A DNA stretch of 64,000 nt from the NCBI RefSeq assembly GCF_033958435.1, contig NC_134167.1, positions 6,654,001 through 6,718,000 of the forward strand, written 5' to 3'. Positions 33,670-45,800 of this stretch are shown here, piece by piece. The number at the start of each line of letters is the position of its first letter. Position 1 is the stretch's first letter. The notes below the pieces were generated by a model. The model saw only the letters and a program-made list of their open reading frames with translations. It did not search any database and had not been told where the DNA came from. The stretch comes from Carettochelys insculpta (Eukaryota > Chordata > Testudines > Carettochelyidae). Made by a program: the position numbers and the translations under genes.

Positions 33670-36600
33670 GAAAATAATGGTAGTCCGTCGATCCGAAAAT
33701 GACAAATCTGTGCAGATCATCTGTTATTGCTCTCATGGTGTGCCCTCTGGTGACTGTATAAGCCAATTCTAGAGGTGCACATTTTGCCGCAGATGGTGCA
33801 TGGGAAGCTTGCAATCTGTGGGTTGTGCATTGCTGATGCTCTGTGATGTCATTCGCATGCCTCTCGTAGACACCAGCAGCGGTCTTCCTCAAAGGCAATG
33901 CAGGTATTTCTTACTGTTGCATGCCCCTGTGTTCTGTCACTGGTGGCATCCTCAAGGTCCCTAGGTTTGATACTACTGTACTGCAGATTGGTTTTGATGG
34001 TATCCTTGTAGTGCTTATACGCCGGATGCCCTGGGAGAGTTCACCATACAGAAGCTGGCGAGGGATTCTGTTGGCATCCATGCGGCTGACAAGACCAGTC
34101 CAATGTAGTTGTGACTTCATAATCATCATTTTGATACTTGTCATCTGGGCTGTCTCGAGGGCCTCAAGATTGGGCACTTTGTCTTGCCAGCGGATCTTCA
34201 TGATGTTACAGAGGCAGCGCATGTGGAATGCTTCGAGCTGCTTGATGTGACACCTATATAGTGTCCATGTTTCGCACCCGTACAAAAGAGATGAGAGAAC
34301 AACATCTCTGTAAAACAAGTAGTTTTGTTGACTTCCAGATGTTATAGTGGTTTAGAACTTTGACACGCAGACAGCCAAGTGCCTGGCTCGCTTTGGATAT
34401 TCATGCGTTGATCTCATTATCCAGTGATCCGTCACTGGATATGACACTACCCAGGTATTTAAAGTTCTCCACTACTTTAAGCTGAGTGCTGTCAATGTAG
34501 ATACTCGGGACAGAAGCATTTGATCTAGGTGCAGGTTGATGGAGAACTTCTGTCTTTCTGAAGCTGATAGTTAGTCCAAAAAGTTGCAAGGCCTCAGCAA
34601 ACTTGTTGACAATGTGCTGAAGATTGTTTTCGGTGTGAGCCATAAGAGCACAGTCATCAGCAAAGAGTGCCTCAGAAAGGAGTTTCTGCACTGTCTTAGT
34701 CTTTGCATTCAGGCAACGGAGGTCAAAAAGTGAACTATCATGCCGGTATTTCAAGTATATACCTCGGTCCAGATCTTTCATTGCATGGTTAAGGACACAT
34801 GCAAAGAACAGGTTTAATAAGACAGGAGCGAGAACGCATCCTTGTTTCACACTGTTGGTGATGTTGAAGGGGGCTGATGTGGCTCCATCAGACAGTACTT
34901 TGCCTGTCATGTCATCATGGAAAAGGCGTATAATCTGGACAAATTTTGTTGGGCAGCCAAGTCATATTAGAATGGTCCAAAGGGCTTCTCTGTTGACGGT
35001 ATCAAGCGCCTTTGTCAGATCTATGAAGACAGCATACAGGTGCATGTTCTGTTCAATGAACTTCTCTTGTATTTGTCTGACAGCAAACACAATATTGGCT
35101 GTGCTCCGGCCAGGTTGAAAACCTCATGACTTTCAGGTAGATTTGCCTTGGAAATACTGGCTATTAGGTGGTTCAAGATGATGTGGGCGATGATCTTCCC
35201 TCCAACGGAGAGGAGGCATATGCCTCTGTAGTTTCCACATTCTGCTTTGCTGCCTTTATTCTTGAAAAGGGAGACAATAATAGCATTGCGGAGGTCCTGT
35301 GGTATGTTTTCATCCTCCCAGATGCTGATGCTCACGCTATGGAACGCTGCTAGTGCTGCTGGACTTGCCGCTTTATATATCTCTGCTGGTATCCCATCTT
35401 TTCCAGGAGCTTTTCCTGAACTCATCTGGCTAACAGCTTTCTTAATCTTATCTATAGTGAGCGGAAAGTCAAGGTCTGTCAGGACGGGTTGTTGTGGAAT
35501 TTCACTGAGGATGTTATTATTCACGGTCGATGGTCTGTTAAGGAGGTTGCTAAAGTGTTCTCGCCATCTTTCGTTGATGCCCTCTTTGTCTTTGACCAGC
35601 GTTGTGTTGTCTGATGACAGCAATGGGGTAGTCCTTGGTTTAGAAGGTCCATAGACAGTCTTAATAGCACTAAAGAACATCTTTGAGTTGTGGGTCTCAG
35701 CATAGTGCTCAGTTTCTTTGGCTTTGCTCTCCCACCAGCTGTCTTGTTATCTGATGGAGGTCTTCCTGTGTTTTGCTCTGAAGGTGCTTGAAATGGTCCC
35801 GTTTGGAGGCTGAGGAGGGGTCATTCTGCCATTCAATAAAGGCTTTTCTCTTTACTTCCAGTGCTGAACATATTTCTTCTTGGTTCTCATCGAACCAATC
35901 CTGATGTATTCTTTTCTTTGGTCCAAGCGATGTTATTGCTGCGTCTGTCACTATCTGCTTGAACTGATCCCACTTTTTGGTTACAGCACTGATCAGTTGA
36001 CCGTGGGATGTTAATTTGTCAATGAGACTCTTCTGAAAATTGTTGAAATATTGGGTATCCTTCAGTTTGGCTATGTTACAAGCAGATCGCACATGCTTAA
36101 GGCATTTGTGCCAAGAGGGAGCGATGTAAAGTTGAAGAGACATCCCGACTAATCTGTGATCTGTCCAGCACTCTGTGCCTCGCATTACTCTGGTGATCAG
36201 TACACCTCGGATGTCTTGCCTTCTGACAATGGCATAATTTATCAGACACCACTGTTTAGACCTAGGGTGCATCCACATCGTTTTGTATTTATCCGCTCGT
36301 GGGAACAGAGTGTTGGTAATAGTCAAGTCGTTTTCAGAACAAAGGCTCAAAAGGAGTAGTCCACTGTTGTTCATTTTGCCTACACCATGTGGCCCGGTTA
36401 CTCCTTTCCAGGTCTCGTTGTCAGCCCTGACTCGGGCATTGAAATCTCCAAGTAGGAGTAGTTTGTCTGTTGCAGGTGTGGCCTTGATCAGTCTGTCGAG
36501 ATCTTCATCGAACTGTTCCTTTGAGTTGTCAGGGCATGTTAGAGTGGGTGCATGTGCACTGATGATGGTGGCATGACGTTTGGCATTTAGTGGGAAGCGT

Positions 36601-37420
36601 AGTTTCAGCAATCTTTCATTGATACCCACTGGAAGGTCTGGGAGTTGATGCATCAATGAGGTTTTTATTGCCAGACCGACTCCATGTATTCTATCCTCTG
36701 TCTCAGTCTTACCCTTCCAGAAGAAGGTATAACCACTTCCTGGTTCACTCAAGAAACCTTCCCCAGCCAATCTTGTTTCACTTAATGCTGCTATATCGAT
36801 GTTATAGTGGGCTAGTTCATGAGCAATGAGAGCTGTCCTTCTCCCAGGTCTTGCAACAGCTTCTCGATCCTTGAGAGTATGAACATTCCATACACCAATG
36901 GTAAGTTTTCTCAATTTTTTCTTTTGGTTTCGACCACAAGTAGGGTTGAACTGCCAGCCGCGGCTTGCTGGCCAGTTATTGTTGTAGGGCAGGCAATTTT
37001 TAGGCCACCTTTTCCAGGCCCCTCCCTTACTAGGGTGACCAGTGCTGTCCTAAAGAGGACTGCTCAGAGGCCTGGGATGCTGCCAGGCAACTCTGCCGCC
37101 CCAGGTACAGAGCTGGACGACCACTTGTCCACAGGCCACCTACGTGCGGGATTGGGACTATGACTCCCAGTGGTAACCTCCACCTGTCACTTCGCCCCTC
37201 CCCCGTCGCTGCAGGACTTGGGTCATGTGATGATATGATGATTTGCACAGGACCTGTGCATGAAAGCTTTTAAGTGGTAGAGCCATTGCACGAGAGCAAT
37301 CCCACTCATTGACCTTGGAAGCCAGGCACCAGTGGTATGTAGAATTGTCACATCCGAAAATTCTCCAAGGGTTTGAGCCCCATTGGTCACACTCACCTGG
37401 TTTGGCCAGCCTGTCAAAGC
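33670..37420 (-). mobile_element. decayed RTE-like LINE, minus strand
   Basis: Same protein plan as the 4042 element but a different subfamily. It has a leader (about 36920-37420), then endonuclease, reverse transcriptase and C2H2 finger, ending near 33670 with a short CCATTATT tail. I found no flanking duplication, so both ends are approximate. Confidence 0.75.
33717..36914 (-). pseudogene. LINE endonuclease-reverse transcriptase-zinc finger polyprotein, broken, minus strand
   Basis: The endonuclease frame 36914-35709 is open for about 400 codons. It starts near GVWNVHTL, continues with LSETRLAG and LGDFNARVRAD, and ends past a TDHRLVG motif, so this domain is nearly whole. The reverse transcriptase is spread over shifted frames. 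35680-35021 carries GKAPGKDGIPAEI and NYRGICLLS. 34910-34401 carries the catalytic FADD at 34653-34664. 34318-33911 carries LLYGCETWTLY and the WTGLVSRM-type tail. The last piece, 33806-33717, reads FPCTICGKMCTSRIGLYSHQ and a further AH before its stop: a clean C2H2 finger, C-x2-C with paired His. At least three frame changes make it inactive. Confidence 0.87.
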
Positions 37421-37814
37421 CATTGCTCAGGGTGTGGCTGCTGCAGCTACTTGGAGCCACAAGTGAGAGCTGAGTGACAGGCAGGGACCAGAGTGGACGG
37501 ACTACCCCCAAAGAGGTACAACAAGTCCCTCCAACAGAGGTAGTACCCCTCCCTGTACACCTCATACACCCCTGTTCTTTGAAGACTGTTCTTTGAAATA
37601 TTTCCCTAGTCTTGAAATTTCCTTTTCCAAATGTGAACTCAGACCAGATATAAAGTAATCTAGAAGGATGAATGGAATTTTCTTGTACTTCACCTAATGG
37701 GATGGATGTGTGTGATAGATATATAATATATATATAATGTAACATACTTGTAAAATATTTTTTCCTTTAAGTTGGAAACAGACCAATCCTAATTTTCCGT
37801 TTTCCAGTCCTAAA
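37421..37814. other. unassigned DNA
   Basis: Beyond the approximate 5' end of the LINE. Contains a short duplicated word TGTTCTTTGAA (37571-37596) and an AT dinucleotide stretch at about 37720-37738. No gene. Confidence 0.4.
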
Positions 37815-38300
37815 ATGTAGGACTGGAAGGAACCTCAACAGGTCATCTAGTCCAGTCCTCTACACTCAAGATGGTATTAAGTAATAACTAGATGATTTGA
37901 TAGGTGTTTGTCTAACCTGTTCTGAGTTGATGGAGTTTCCACGATTTCCCCAAGCAATTTATTCCTGTGCTTAACCACTCTCACATGAAGATTTTTCATA
38001 CGTCAACCTAACCTGCTTTGCTGCTATTAAAGCTCATTGCTTCTTGTCCTATACTCAAAGGTAAAAGAGAACAATTTTCCACACCCTCATCTTGTAACAC
38101 CCTTTTAGTTATTTGAAAACAGTTATGTCCCTCCTCAGTCTTCAGACAAAGAAATCCATTTAAAAATATTTCTTCATAAGTCTCATTTCCTAGACTTTTA
38201 ATCAGTTTTGTTGCTTTTTTCTGGGCTTTCTCCAAATGGTCCAAATCTTTCCTGAAATGTAATGCCCAAAAGCAGACACAATGAATATCCCAGCTGTCGT
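37815..38300 (-). mobile_element. CR1 LINE 3' part
   Basis: Antisense CR1. The leading GGTCATCTAGTCCAGTCC is the CR1 3' end. Further in, a broken frame (38244-38008) reads LEKAQKKATKLIKSL..YEE..L, the CR1 RT C-terminal pattern. Confidence 0.75.
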
Positions 38301-40645
38301 CTTATTGGAACAGAAATATTCACTGATATTTTTCTTTTCAAAACAATACTTCAAAATAAATACATATTGTTAGGCGCTGATTGTAGAATACAACCATTTT
38401 CCAGAATCTAAGTGATACACTGAATGAAACCAGTGGTTTTGTCGCTTTTCCCGATCTGGCTTGATCAACAAATGCATTTTCTCTCTTGTATGCAAAGCAT
38501 CTCTCCTGAAATGACTTCCATATTTTAAAGTCAGCATATTCAGCCTCTTCCATTCTTACCACAATGACTATTTTTCCTGCTCTGTTATGATACTTATCAG
38601 AGTTGATGCTAACAATGCATACAGTGGGACCTGGGATCTGGAGTGGTATTTTTTGGTTTTCTTTTCTGCTTAATAAATACACTGCATTGAGTATGTTTAC
38701 TCCCGTAATTCAAGGGAAATCTTTATTCAAAGTGCTTTATTCAATTTACAACCTCACAAAGATTATAGTTATCTTGTCCCCTCTCTGCTTTTCTAACTGT
38801 TTATAATAGCAAAGAAGAGTCTGTCTGCAGTAATACTATCAGAGAAAGAAGAGATGTCTTCCTAAATGATGTGTTCTGGCACAGGCCTCAGTTATTCAGC
38901 TTGATAGCATCCTACTGATATAGCCACAAAAATAATTCCTTCAACTGGATGAATTAATGGATAGAATTCTATGGCCTGTACGCAGAGGTGAAAGCGAGCT
39001 AGTACAGTATGCCATTAAGATGTGGCCATCAGTACCAGCCTGTACAGAGCTGACATGGGGGTGGGGGGGCAAAGGGGGAGCAATGTTAAAGTGTTGTCAT
39101 GACAGCACTGATAGCCCCTACTTGCAGGACCACAGATGGGAGGAGCCAGGGCTGCCAATGCCAAGGAGATGGAAAATGGGGCAGCTGTTTGGGGGCCTGG
39201 TAATTTAAGAGAGCGCAGTAGGTTTCCAACCATGCCCAGCTTACTACCATGGCGATGTTTATTGTTTTTGTTTTTAATTTTATTTTCCTTTTCTTTTTTT
39301 GTGAGTAAAATTGTCAGTATGGGCTTCACCTCATGTAGCACAATCTGTCGATTCAATTAAGTATCCCACCATTCACTAGAGGGTAGAAATGGGTGAAAGT
39401 GGCAGCAAAGAAAAAAGTTATGATGACATTTACTCTTTGTTAACCGCCGCTGTACAGACACAGAGAAATTATACTATATTATTTCCATCCCTGTGGAGTT
39501 CGCACAGTAAAAATCCATTTGTGCTCAAATGTCTGCCCCTGCAGTATCACAGAAATGAACAGCCTATGCCAGTAGTTCCAAGATTGTGTTCTTGGATCCC
39601 TAGCAACCCACAGAACCCTGGATGGTTATATGATGTGCTCTCTTCCCCTTACTTCCAGCAGTTTTATATGAACAAAGACAGTTAAGAGCACTTTGAACAT
39701 TCTCCTAAATATTAATTTGCCATTTACTCAAATGCCTTAATTGTCACAGGGAAATGACCTGATGGTGAATGAGAGAGAAAATGTCTGTGAGACTGCCACT
39801 CTGCTCAGGTGTGACCAGTGCTGTGAATTTCCTTGAGATACTTTGCATTATACTACTGGGCTAATATCTGTTCTGAGAAACCCATCTCCTTCTCTCTGAG
39901 TTAAACTCGTGCAAAATAGCAGTAAAATCTCACTCCCCTTGTGTTTCCCTCATCATACAATTGTGCCATTCTTGCTGCTAAAGGCAGTTCAATTTGATTG
40001 ACTAATTAGGCCATCTAGATTCCCAGTTATAGCAAATGTCCCCTACCTGAACTGTAATAATCCATATGCAAGACAAAGTGTACCACCACTAATGGGAAAC
40101 ATTTTCCTAATATTCATCACTTTCAATGTGTTATAAGACATGCCAGGAGCAAGAAGATTCCTTTGTGCATCAGTGTTAGGAGTATGAGCTAGTACAGAAT
40201 CTAGGGCCTCTGTTATGGCACTTCACAAAAATTTCAAGCTTTGTCCTCACCCCTGCTCCAGCAATTCTTAGAGTCTGTTCCCTTCAAAGACCCCTATCCA
40301 AACTAGTATATATTGTAATAAAAAGAGATCAAAAGGAATTTTACCTTATTAGCAATTTCTTTTGTCTCTTTTCCATCTGCTGGGAAGAAGAGCAGCTCTG
40401 GAGGAGCTGAGTGGAGGGTCGGGAGTTGTAAATGGAAATTTGCCCTTGAATGTTACCTGCCCTTCAAACATAAGCCATTCATTAACAGAGCCAACAAAAC
40501 AAAGGAAAGAACAAGAGTGATGAATCTGAGCTATAAGGTTTACATATCTGTTTGAAAGAGGGGTTTCTTTTAGGTAGGAAATTTGACAAACAATCAGAGT
40601 GACTCTGTAGCCAGTCCCATAATGCCTCTGCAGAGTTTCCCTGGA
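38301..40645. other. unassigned intergenic DNA
   Basis: No gene or clear repeat seen. G-run near 39058-39078 and T-rich run near 39255-39300. Confidence 0.45.
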
Positions 40646-40647
40646 AG

Positions 40648-41600
40648 TGTCACAGAATCATAAGACTTGAAGGAACCTCAAGCAGTCAACAGGTCCAGCC
40701 CCCTGAATTCATGGGCAAAGTGTGGTGGAGGATGTAAGGGGGCACGTGACCTCCTTCTCCAATATCATGGCAGGAGGACCCAGGGGTCAGGGCCTTCCTG
40801 CAGTCACAGGAGGAGTGGGGCAGGACTGCTCGCAAGCCCACACTCACTGCTGGGAAGTGAAGCAATGCTAGCAGCAGAAGGAAAGCAGAGCAATTTCCAC
40901 TTCTCCTTGCTGTCATCAGTGAGTGCAGGAAGGCTGACACCAGCTGACCATGCCAACCACCACCCCACAGCTGTGGGGCACTTCACTCAGGGGAAGGGGC
41001 TTGAGGGAAGAGGTGATGCAGGAGCTGAGCAGGAGCAGGGAAGAGGCAGGGCCTGGGGCAAGGAGGAAATTGTCTTGGCTCTCTCATGGGCTAGGGATGA
41101 TGTGGAGAGGAGACACGTTAGGAAATGGCATGGCCATTTTCCTTCCCCTACCCGCTGTGTCTTCCTCACCAGTTTTCCCTGCCTGCACTCATGGCAGGAC
41201 CAAGCATCATCTAACCCATCCCCAACAGGTGTTTGTCCTACCAGCTCTTAAAAATCTCCAATGATGGAGATTCCACAACCTCCCTTGACAACTTACTCCA
41301 GTGTTTAACCACCCTGACAGATAGGAAGGTTGTTTTTTTTTTTTGTTTGTTTTTTGGGGGGGTTCATGTCCAACCTAAACTCCTTTGCTGCAATTTAATT
41401 CTGTTGCTTCTTGTCCTGTCATTAGAGGTTAAGGAGAATGATTTTTCTCCGTCCTCCTTGTAACAATCTTTTAGGTACTTGAAAGTCACTATCACATCCC
41501 ATCTCGGTTTTCTCTTTTCCAGACTAAACAAACCCAATTCTTTCAATCTTCACTGCTTGCAACTGGTTACAGATCCCTCTCCTGGGGCTACACTCAATCA
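40648..41600 (-). mobile_element. CR1 LINE split by about 0.5 kb of GC-rich sequence
   Basis: 40648-40705 is the antisense CR1 3' terminus (AGAATCATAAGACTTGAAGG). CR1 resumes at about 41240 with GGAGATTCCACAACCTCCC and runs to about 41600, where a frame on minus reads LGLFSLEKRKPRWDVIVTFKYL, a classic CR1 C-terminal motif. The intervening 40706-41235 is unrelated GC-rich DNA of unknown nature, apparently an insertion. A T/G homopolymer lies at 41332-41361. Confidence 0.72.
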
Positions 41601-41739
41601 GCTGCAGGCACTTTGTTGCTTAGGGATTTGGCAGTTTTTATGCTGTGGATGTTACTTTTCCTTCGCAGCTGGCCTATTGGTAGGTGGAGACCTTTGGGTA
41701 AGAGATTGCAATCCCCATTCATATTCCCTACTGCTCACA

Positions 41740-41835
41740 CCTCAATGGAACCAGATGCCTGCACAGGAGGGCTGGGATATGCAGGAGTCACACTCGATGC
41801 TCTAATGGTCCCTTCTGGCCTTAAAGTCTACTAAT
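41740..41835 (+). repeat. CR1/L2-type 3' tail
   Basis: GATGCTCTAATGGTCCCTTCTGG then CCTTAAAGTCTAC matches a common reptile LINE 3' end. Relatives: 46245-46310 (plus), 45555-45665 and 56100-56165 (minus). Confidence 0.5.
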
Positions 41836-41839
41836 TAGT

Positions 41840-43290
41840 GAAAAATGGAAGGTGGCCCGGATAGCAGCCTCTGGGGCTTTACTGTCCAGACAGCTTGCTC
41901 TGCAGGTTCTGCTGTCATTAACTGGACTGATCCATGGGAAAGGCACTCAAACATCCTAAGAGGGTCAGGACAGCAGCCTTACAAGAGAAGATGGGCATGG
42001 CAGTTGCATCACAAAGACCTTTTGCAGGACCTCAGCCTTTTGGAGGACAGGGGTGGGGATGTGGTGACCTCACAGAGAGACCCTGACATCAGCTAGGCAG
42101 GAGAGAGGGGCAAGCCTGGGGCAAACTCAGAGACTCCCGTGACTTGGCAGCAGCAAGGCTCCTTCTGAAAGTCTCTCCTTGGGGACTCAGAGAGAGAATT
42201 AGAACTAATGCACATTAGGAAGAAGAAGAACCTTGCTGGAGTTTTCTCCTTCCCTCCTACTGATTTTGTAGTCCATACTTAGGAGATAAGAGCCTCAGAA
42301 GTTTGGAGTCTGTTCAGTCTGATCCACCTGGTACCAGCTGAATTGTAGGCATAGAAATCAGTAGGTTAAAGTGATTTGATTTCTTACTAAGGAATTTGTC
42401 CCATAGAATCAATGGGGGCACTGGAGGATTGTCCTTTGAGGTTTCTCCTTTCTGCTTTCCCTCTCACTTTCTCTTCTTCTCTTGCTTCTTTTAGCACTTT
42501 TCCATTCCTTCCTGCCTCCACCCAGGAGGGGGTGTATGGCAGTGGTGGCTGCCACTGTGAAAGCCCTCACAAAGAGGTGGGGCTGGAAGAGTACTCAGAG
42601 TCTGATCCCCATCGTTGGTGAGCTGGGCAATCCTTTAGGACTTCTGAAGAAACCCCTCTGCCTCTCACATCTCATAGTCTTGATGCTGATTGGCCAATCG
42701 GGTGGCTGTTGACAGGGAAGACTCAGGTTCTTTTGTTCTCTTCAAGAGCAAACACTTAAGTCCCAGGCAATCATGTATTTGATTGACTGTGCTGCCTCTC
42801 TGCAATTATTGTCTCTGCACAGTTCCTGGTTCCCACTAATGTGCCAGTTCTTCTCAAATACTTGCTGAATAATGACTATGAGCAATTGTTGGTTTGCTGT
42901 ACATTTGAGAGAATTTTATTCTGATCTGTCAATGAGTACCAAGGGTCTGGCTGTTGGCAGGACATCAGCCTTGCTGTGGCAGGGACACCACAAAGGGCTT
43001 TTGCAGGACCTCAGCCTACTGGAGAAAGGTGGTGGTGACCTCACACAGAGACCCTGACATCAGCCAGGCAGGACTGAGGTGCAAGGCAGAGAGACTCCAT
43101 TTGTAAGGCTTTGTGGGAAGCCATCTGAGGGAGAAGGGTCTGGAATTTCTCTGAGACTGATCCTCTCTTGTGGTGACCTGGGCCTTCCTTTGGGACATAT
43201 GCTGAGATTGCTCAGTCTCCCACTTCTTATAGTCTCCATGCTGATTGGCCAAGCAGGGGACTATTGTCAGGGAAGAGGAGCTTTCCCAGT
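41840..43290 (+). repeat. anonymous duplicated block
   Basis: Two segments recur about 1 kb or less apart. 41995-42105 matches 42965-43080, sharing TTTTGCAGGACCTCAGCC and GAGACCCTGACATCAGC. 42595-42715 matches 43155-43285, sharing ATGCTGATTGGCCAA and the surrounding words. Divergence is moderate. No family is recognised and neither copy keeps a convincing frame. Confidence 0.6.
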
Positions 43291-45550
43291 TTCCCAGCTG
43301 TGACCCATAGCTGTCCCTTCCTTTCCAGTCTCTGCACAAGGCCTTGTCTGAACTCAAACATACCAGGATACGGAAACTGCTGGCAAAGTCACAGACAGGA
43401 TCCAATACATTTTGGAGGTGAGCACAGTCAGGAGTGGCAGAGAGCAGTTTTTTACTTGACTGCTAGGGAAGATGGGGAATTGGAAAGTAGAGAGTAGAAA
43501 TCCATTTTCCAGTCTGTCCTCCTAGCCTGCAACCCAGAGGGCCATACCTGGCCAGGGCACTCAGGGCAGTGCTATGTTGGGTCCTTCCTCATTCAGGGAC
43601 AGACGAAGGAGATGGAACTTCAAGTGAGGACTCTGTCAGGCTTCGGCAGTGAGAGCCTCAAATCTTGTAACTCCCACCATGAAATCCAGGAGGTGGTGAT
43701 TGCAGAAGAGTCCCAGACTCCTTCCTCGAGAACCAGGCAGGCCCAAAGGGAGTCAGCTCTTCTACCGGCATTGAGATTCGGCAGGAGGGGTGGATAGTCT
43801 GAGGGAGGGAATGACTGTGAGGACAAAGGGCTTTTGAGCCAGGGAAATGCAATAGGTTTGTCTCCAGCCTGATGATCTGTTTGCGAATCTGGCTTTCAGA
43901 AAGGATGGGACCAGCTCAGACCCTGAACACTGTCCCAAGCAAGAGAGACAAAGACACATTGTGAAAGTCCGCTTCTCGGGCTACATGATCAATGAATCAA
44001 ACATTCCACTCTGAGCCCCATGTCTCAGCCCCAGGGATGGGGGTAGGCTAATTTGTACAGCAGGCATGCTGCTCTATTGATCCTGGCTTGCCTCTTTCTC
44101 CCGCGGTGTCAACTTCTGCATCATGCCAGAGTGTCCCAAGAGAGAGCCAAAGCCATAAGAGGCAGCAGACCCCTCTTCTGATTTACCCTCCCCCTCCCTG
44201 GATTTGATGTAAGTGAGCTCTGACCCCAGCTTCCAGATGCTAAGCATAGGCAGGCTGTAGAGGCAAAGAGGTCAACAAACCAACCCCTCAGTGGGGCTGA
44301 GCAAAGACTGAATTTCCAGATTCCTGGGCATGAGGAGTGGACTGACATTTCCATTGAGATGCATGAAGCAAGAGATGAGACGAAGAGCAAGCCAAAGCCA
44401 TATCCTCCCCGTTTGGCCAAGGGATGCATCTTTGCACTGACACACCATCTCACTGAGCCAGACAGCTCCGAACAGGGTAGGGTAGGGTAGGGTCCCATCA
44501 ATTTCACCACTGTGAAAATTGTGTCACAGACTATGAAATCTGATCTCTCCACACTGATAGAAGCCTAGGGCACCCAAATGTTCGTCTGCGCAGGCTGCAG
44601 AGGGGCAGGGTTTGTCTTTCTACTACATAGTCACTCGATGTAGGGATCAGAGCCACCTTTAGAGGCAGTACAGAAATGAGGGTGGAACCTACTCTAGCCT
44701 TCCCCTACAGGCTATACAAAAGTGAAGAGTCTGACACAGCCAGTGGCTCTTGGCAGAACCTTTCCCACATTTTGCCTGGAAGCGGTTGGAGAGTCTCAGG
44801 AAATTTTCTCATATTAAAATATCTGTCTGGATGGAGACTGGAGGACCAAAAAGGACGTCATGTCTAGGAAAACCCAGATGTATGGTATGCCTGTCAAACA
44901 TCAGCATCCCTTGATTAAGTGGACATATACTTCTTGTACAAAGAAACCTGTTACTTACCCAGAAACAAAAAAAATATGTCTATATTACTTGTACCAACAA
45001 GAATTTATACAACTTTTTACTAACTCTGTAGTCTTATGCCACCTGCTGCCTCCTTCTAAATTTCCTGGAACTGAAAAAAGGAAACTTAGCTTCCGAGAGA
45101 TGCTATGTCAATGCAAATATTTTTGTCCTGGGAGCACAGCCAACCTCAGTTGGACCAACGTCAGGAGCCAAATTTAAAAAAAAATAAAAAAAAGGACTGG
45201 CTTCAAATAATGAGATTAAAGAGAAATAGAGAAATAAATAATTTGGGTCTTTTTATGTGTCTTTGCTTTCTGAGCCTCGACGACATACTTAAGTCATGTT
45301 TACAGCCTTTTCTCTGCAAACCTGAGGATGTGAAACACTACAGAGCATATATCTGTGCCAGCATAGCCCCCTAGCTTAAATGAAACCCAAATGGAAAGTT
45401 TTTTGTTGGCATAACAACACCAGCCCAAACAAAGTCCTCTTAGACTCATAGCTTGAGCAGTCAATCCTACAAGTCATAACAGTAGCAGTCACAGATATTG
45501 GCAAGAACTGGGGTCTGGAGTCCACGAGCAAGCCAAAAGGTAAATCTCAT
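43291..45550. other. unassigned DNA with two exon-like segments
   Basis: No repeat family recognised. 43329-43417 is preceded by CCTTTCCAG, followed by GTGAGC, and open in one frame. 43868-44014 is an open segment after GTCTCCAG ending in TGA. A (GGGTA)4 run is at about 44475-44492. Neither exon-like piece matches a protein I know. Confidence 0.35.
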
Positions 45551-45554
45551 TGAC

Positions 45555-45665
45555 TCAGACTTTAAGGGCAAAAGGAACCATCCATAATCATCTGGTCCCT
45601 TTTCCTGCATGTTACAGGCCATGAGACCTCATCCATCCACTTCCTGTAACAGGCCCACAGTCTCT
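45555..45665 (-). repeat. LINE 3'-tail repeat, minus strand
   Basis: GACTTTAAGGGCAAAAGG then ATCATCTGGTCCC and a CAGGCCATGAGACCTCA block, the inverse of the 41740-type tail with more upstream sequence. Confidence 0.6.
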
Positions 45666-45669
45666 GCTG

Positions 45670-45800
45670 TTTTGCTTTGTTAGAATACAGACTAACATGA
45701 CTACCTCTCTGTTACTATTCAGTCAGTTATGTAACACTTTTAAGACTAACAAAATGATTTATTGGGTGATGAGCTTTAATGGGACAGACCCACTTCTTCA
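45670..45800. repeat. interspersed repeat, same type as 21081
   Basis: AATACAGACTAACATGACTACC, then AAGACTAACAAAATGATTTATT and a CACTTCTTCAGATC end. Confidence 0.55.

Noticed and set aside
40667..41264. Frames of 194 and 104 codons on plus near a CR1
   Set aside because: Overlapping frames in GC-rich sequence, partly crossing antisense CR1. No domain or splice support.
44475..44492. (GGGTA)4 as an interstitial telomere tract
   Set aside because: The unit is five bases and not the vertebrate TTAGGG, and the run is too short.
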